Source: JBJXFE01 sp046153875
Lineage (GTDB): Bacteria > Planctomycetota > Phycisphaerae > Phycisphaerales > UBA1924
DNA: 64,000 nt
Reading direction: 5' to 3'
NCBI GenBank assembly: GCA_046153875.1
Contig: JBJXFE010000065.1
Coordinates: 1-64,000 of the forward strand
This document shows positions 61,278 through 64,000 of this stretch, piece after piece. Positions within the stretch are counted from its first letter, which is position 1. The number at the start of each line of letters is the position of its first letter. Position numbers and translations under genes: made by a program. A model generated the notes under the pieces. The model ran no database searches and was not told the DNA's origin. It saw nothing but the letters and a program-made list of their open reading frames with translations.

Positions 61278-61302
61278 GGAATGACGCACAGGGAGTCCGC
61301 CC

Positions 61303-61797
61303 ATGGCATTCGATGCATTCATGAACATCGACGGGATCAAGGGAGACAGCCAGGACAGCAAGCACAAGGGATGGATCGAGATCGATTCGTTCACGCACGG
61401 CGTGAAGCAGGCGACGGGCGGTTCGACCAGCGCCCACGGCGGGCCCACCGGCGGGCGCGCCGACCATTCCGACTTCACGATCACCAAGCTGCTCGACAGC
61501 GCCAGCCCGGTGCTCGAGAAGTACTGCTGCGACGCCAAGCCGATCGCGAAGATCGAGTTCGTGTGCTGCCGGGCCACCGGCGACAAGCAGGTCTTCTACA
61601 AGGTCACCCTGACCGACTGCATCGTGTCGGGTGTCGCCGCCACCGGCAAGGGCGAGGGCGAGGACCTCATCCCCATGGAGGAGATCAACTTCCGGTTCGC
61701 CACCATCAACTGGGAGTACACCCCGACCGACGAAAAGGGCAAGGCGGGCGCCGCCATCAAGGCCGGCTGGAGCACCCGCGAGAACAAGCCGCTGTAG
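61303..61797 (+). CDS. hcp: T6SS tube protein Hcp (TssD)
   Basis: 164 residues, typical of Hcp, which stacks as hexameric rings into the inner tube inside the TssBC sheath. Recognisable start FDAFMNIDGIKGDSQD followed by KGWIEIDSFTHGVKQ; later ITKLLDSASPVLEKYCC and INFRFATINWEYTPTDEKG. The ATG at 61303 follows an AGGGAG site. Two hairpins stand in its leader and one after its end, so hcp may be expressed at a level different from its neighbours, as is usual for this abundant protein. Confidence 0.96.
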   Translation: MAFDAFMNIDGIKGDSQDSKHKGWIEIDSFTHGVKQATGGSTSAHGGPTGGRADHSDFTITKLLDSASPVLEKYCCDAKPIAKIEFVCCRATGDKQVFYKVTLTDCIVSGVAATGKGEGEDLIPMEEINFRFATINWEYTPTDEKGKAGAAIKAGWSTRENKPL

Positions 61798-61814
61798 GCT
61801 CCGGAATCCGCGCC

Positions 61815-61834
61815 CGCGCGGCCCACGCCGCGCG
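61815..61834 (+). terminator. GC-rich hairpin after hcp (possible partial terminator)
   Basis: CGCGCGGC (61815-61822), loop CCAC, GCCGCGCG (61827-61834), starting 17 bases after the hcp stop. There is no clear U-tract (CGCGCGCCTTGTG follows), so it may attenuate transcription or protect the 3' end of hcp mRNA rather than fully stop it. Confidence 0.45.
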
Positions 61835-61984
61835 CGCGCCTTGTGACCGATCGTCCCCGCCGGGCGCCGCGCCCGCGCGGGTCGGAACCGTGACTCGCCG
61901 CCCCGCGATGGTTCCCGCCTCCGGTCCGCCGCGGGCGACGGGGGCGGGCGGGTCGGAGCGCCGCCCGCGAGAGGACCGGGAGCC

Positions 61985-62815
61985 ATGCAAGCCGAGGTGT
62001 TGCTGCGCGAGGGCCGGCTCGACGACGCCCTGCGGGAGTTGGAGTCGTCCATCCGCAAGAACCCCTCGGACGCGAAGCTGCGCGTCTTTCTTTTCCAGTT
62101 GCTCTGCGTCCGCGGCGACTGGGACCGGGCGCTCACGCAGCTCAACGTCGCGGCGGAGATGAATCCGCTGAACCTGCTCATGGCCCAGGTCTGCCGCCCG
62201 GCCCTGGCGTGCGAGGCCTTGCGCCGGGACGTCTTCCAGGGGAAGCGCACCCCGCTCGTCCTCGGCCAGCCCGACGAATGGGTGGGCTGGATCATCGAGA
62301 GCAGCCGCCTCACCGCCGCGGGCAAGCACGCCGACGCCGAGTCGCTGCGCGCCAGGGCGCTCGACGCGGCCCCGGCCGTGGCGGGCACGATCGACGGCCA
62401 ACCCTTCGCGTGGATCGCCGACGCCGACTCACGATTGGGCCCGATGCTCGAGGCGATCGTCGACGGCAAGTACTACTGGACGCCCTTCTCCAATGTCTCG
62501 AAGGTGACGATCGACGAGCCCACCGACCTCCGCGACGCCGTCTGGGCTCCCGCCCACTTCACATGGACCAACGGCGGTCAGACCGTGGGGCTCATCCCCA
62601 CGCGGTACCCCGGCAGCGAGTCCTCCACCGATGCGGCCGTCCGCCTCGCCCGCACCACCGCGTGGGAAGCCGCCGGCTCCGAGACGTACGTCGGCCTGGG
62701 GCACCGAGTCTGGGCCACCGACGCGGGCGAGCACCCGCTCCTGAAGGTCCGCGAGGTCACGCTCGGTCCCCAGCCCGTCGAGGCCGCCCAGCCGCCGGAG
62801 CCGACGAATGGCTGA
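61985..62815 (+). CDS. tagJ: T6SS accessory protein TagJ (ImpE/HsiE family)
   Basis: 276 residues. The N-terminus is TPR-like (LLREGRLDDALRELESSIRK, then RVFLFQLLCVRGDWDRAL), and the C-terminal domain has AWIADADSRLGPMLEAIVDG and KYYWTPFSNVSKVTI, both characteristic of ImpE. In T6SSs that carry it, TagJ binds the TssB N-terminus and may help ClpV recycle the sheath. Its 3' end overlaps tssE by 8 bases. Confidence 0.92.
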   Translation: MQAEVLLREGRLDDALRELESSIRKNPSDAKLRVFLFQLLCVRGDWDRALTQLNVAAEMNPLNLLMAQVCRPALACEALRRDVFQGKRTPLVLGQPDEWVGWIIESSRLTAAGKHADAESLRARALDAAPAVAGTIDGQPFAWIADADSRLGPMLEAIVDGKYYWTPFSNVSKVTIDEPTDLRDAVWAPAHFTWTNGGQTVGLIPTRYPGSESSTDAAVRLARTTAWEAAGSETYVGLGHRVWATDAGEHPLLKVREVTLGPQPVEAAQPPEPTNG

Positions 62816-63314
62816 ACTGACCACGCGCGAGCGGCTTCAGCCGTGCCTGCTGGACCGGTTGACCGACGACGAGCCCCAGATGGCCCTGGAGAGCCGCGAC
62901 CGGCGCGTCGTCGGGCAGCAGCAGTTCCGTCGCGCGGTGCTGCGCGACCTCGCGTGGCTCCTGAACTCCACCTCGCGCATGGAGCCGGAAGTCATCGCGG
63001 AGTTCCCCAGGGCGGCCGCCAGCGTGCTCAACTATGGCATCCCCGACCTGTGCGGGATGACGGCGTCGTCCGTCGATCCGCAGCGGGTCGAGCGGGCGGT
63101 CCGCGCGGCGATCGAGCGCTACGAGCCGCGCATCCTCCCCCGCACCCTGCGCGTGAAGGCCACCGCGAACCCGGGCGAGATGGGGGCCAACGCCGTCGCC
63201 TTCCAGATCACCGGGGAGCTCTGGGCCCAGCCCATGCCCGAGCGGCTCTACGTCAAGACCGAGATCGACCTCGAGACGGGCCAGTGCACGGTCGAGGACC
63301 GCCCCCATGGATAG
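62808..63314 (+). CDS. tssE: T6SS baseplate protein TssE (gp25-like)
   Basis: 168 residues, gp25/lysozyme-like baseplate component. Hallmarks: ERLQPCLLDRLTDDEP at the N-terminus, RRAVLRDLAWLLNSTSR (the helix leading to the LLNT-type motif), VLNYGIPDLCGM, and AIERYEPRILPRTLRV. It starts sheath polymerisation at the baseplate. Overlaps tagJ and tssF by 8 bases each. Confidence 0.93.
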   Translation: MAELTTRERLQPCLLDRLTDDEPQMALESRDRRVVGQQQFRRAVLRDLAWLLNSTSRMEPEVIAEFPRAAASVLNYGIPDLCGMTASSVDPQRVERAVRAAIERYEPRILPRTLRVKATANPGEMGANAVAFQITGELWAQPMPERLYVKTEIDLETGQCTVEDRPHG

Positions 63315-64000
63315 GCGACTGCTGCGGTACTACAACCGCGAGCTGCTGCACATCCGCGACGCGGCCCTGGAGTTCGCCCAGGAATACCCGAAGATCGCCG
63401 GGCGCCTGGGGCTGGACACCGCCAAGGCCGACGAGTGCGCCGACCCCTACGTCGAGCGGCTTCTGGAGGGATTCGCGTTCCTCGCGGCGCGCGTGCAGTT
63501 GAAGCTCGACGCGGAGTTCCCGCGCTTCACCCAGAGCCTCCTCGAAACCGTTTATCCGCACTACCTGGCCCCCACGCCGTCGATGGCGGTCGTCCGCTTC
63601 CAGCCCGACACCGCCGAGGGCGGGCTCGCGTCGGGCCTGGTCGTCAAGCGTGACCGCGCCCTGCGCAGCACGATCGGCAAGGGCGAGCAGACCGCCTGCG
63701 AGTATCGCACCGCCCACGACCTCACCCTTTGGCCCCTGCAGATCGAGTCGGTCGAGTACTTCACGCGGAACCTGGCCGCGGTCTCACCGCCGCGCCTGCC
63801 GAACGGACAACCGATCAAGGCCGCGATCCGCATCCGCCTGCGGTCCACCGCCGGGCTTACGTTCAACAAGCTGGCGCTCGATCGGCTGACGTTCCATCTG
63901 CTCGGGGCCGACGAGACGCCGGGGCGCGCGTTCGAGCAGGTCCTGGCGCACACGGTCGCGCTGGCGGTCCAGCCCGTGCGGACCCCGCTGCCGTGGCAGC
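63307..64000 (+). CDS. tssF: T6SS baseplate protein TssF (N-terminal part; cut by window edge)
   Basis: 231 residues visible, running off the right edge without a stop. The N-terminus is unmistakably TssF: LLRYYNRELLHIRDAALEFA, then YPKIAGRLGL, the DPYVERLLEGFAFLAARV block and FPRFTQSLLETVYPHYLAP. TssF and TssG form the baseplate wedge; tssG, clpV and vgrG are likely to follow. Start at 63307 overlaps the tssE stop (ATGGATAG). Confidence 0.94.
   Translation, partial: MDRRLLRYYNRELLHIRDAALEFAQEYPKIAGRLGLDTAKADECADPYVERLLEGFAFLAARVQLKLDAEFPRFTQSLLETVYPHYLAPTPSMAVVRFQPDTAEGGLASGLVVKRDRALRSTIGKGEQTACEYRTAHDLTLWPLQIESVEYFTRNLAAVSPPRLPNGQPIKAAIRIRLRSTAGLTFNKLALDRLTFHLLGADETPGRAFEQVLAHTVALAVQPVRTPLPWQ

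Noticed and set aside
1..64000. tRNA, rRNA or tmRNA genes
   Set aside because: No cloverleaf-like segment with a T-loop GTTCGA core in the right context and no rRNA-like conserved stretch was seen on either strand.

Overview
The window is a GC-rich chromosomal segment whose gene content points to a planctomycete of the Phycisphaerae/Phycisphaerales type. The best marker is a secreted protein ending in two copies of a 27-residue dockerin-like repeat (ADCN...DFGCFQGKYVLG) and a terminal Cys-Pro, a form I know from Phycisphaerales. CxxC zinc-ribbon membrane proteins, an ECF sigma/zf-HC2 pair and word-like intergenic repeats agree with this. No rRNA, tRNA, CRISPR array, transposase or integrase was seen. 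High GC gives long antisense shadow ORFs, which are not annotated.

Left third (1-24.7 kb), mostly metabolism and transport: a ureohydrolase (agmatinase/arginase family, cut by the left edge), a membrane protein, galactokinase, a POT peptide transporter divergent from an AbgT-family transporter, an M61 peptidase coupled to an NTF2/SnoaL-like protein, a beta-helix/PA14 protein in an overlapping operon with a TPR protein and a RecX-like protein, a zinc alcohol dehydrogenase, an isocitrate/isopropylmalate-type dehydrogenase, an OPT-family transporter, and a single-chain homoaconitase-like aconitase. Then come a zinc-ribbon protein and a tight six-gene operon: sigma factor, anti-sigma factor, two tiny membrane proteins, an MsrQ-like haem-membrane/Rieske fusion and a membrane-anchored protein. 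The dockerin-type protein closes this part.

Right two thirds (25-64 kb), a type VI secretion (T6SS) locus on the plus strand, interrupted by one minus-strand lipoprotein gene and by a two-partner secretion pair. In order: a kinase-like-remnant protein, a TssJ-like lipoprotein, a giant pseudokinase-TM-FGE protein, a minus-strand lipoprotein, a T6SS-locus protein of unknown family, TssK, TssL, TssM, a giant TagF-TM-FGE protein, then TpsB (FhaC/ShlB type) and a 3625-residue TpsA haemagglutinin-like beta-helix protein, then TssA, TssB, TssC, Hcp, TagJ/ImpE, TssE and the start of TssF, which runs off the right edge. TssG, ClpV, VgrG and PAAR are not in the window and probably lie beyond it.

The most unusual point is the regulatory design of the T6SS. 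The two giant proteins appear homologous along their whole post-membrane part (helical stalk plus C-terminal FGE/sulfatase-modifying-factor fold) but carry different cytoplasmic heads: a degenerate Ser/Thr kinase in one and a TagF-like domain in the other. PpkA-type kinases and TagF are the classic post-translational regulators of T6SS, so here both seem to have been joined to the same envelope-side sensor module. A 12-G homopolymer in the first gene, shorter G-runs in other genes of the locus, and a large exported adhesin-like TPS pair set inside the T6SS cluster add to the picture of a switchable contact-dependent surface and secretion system.
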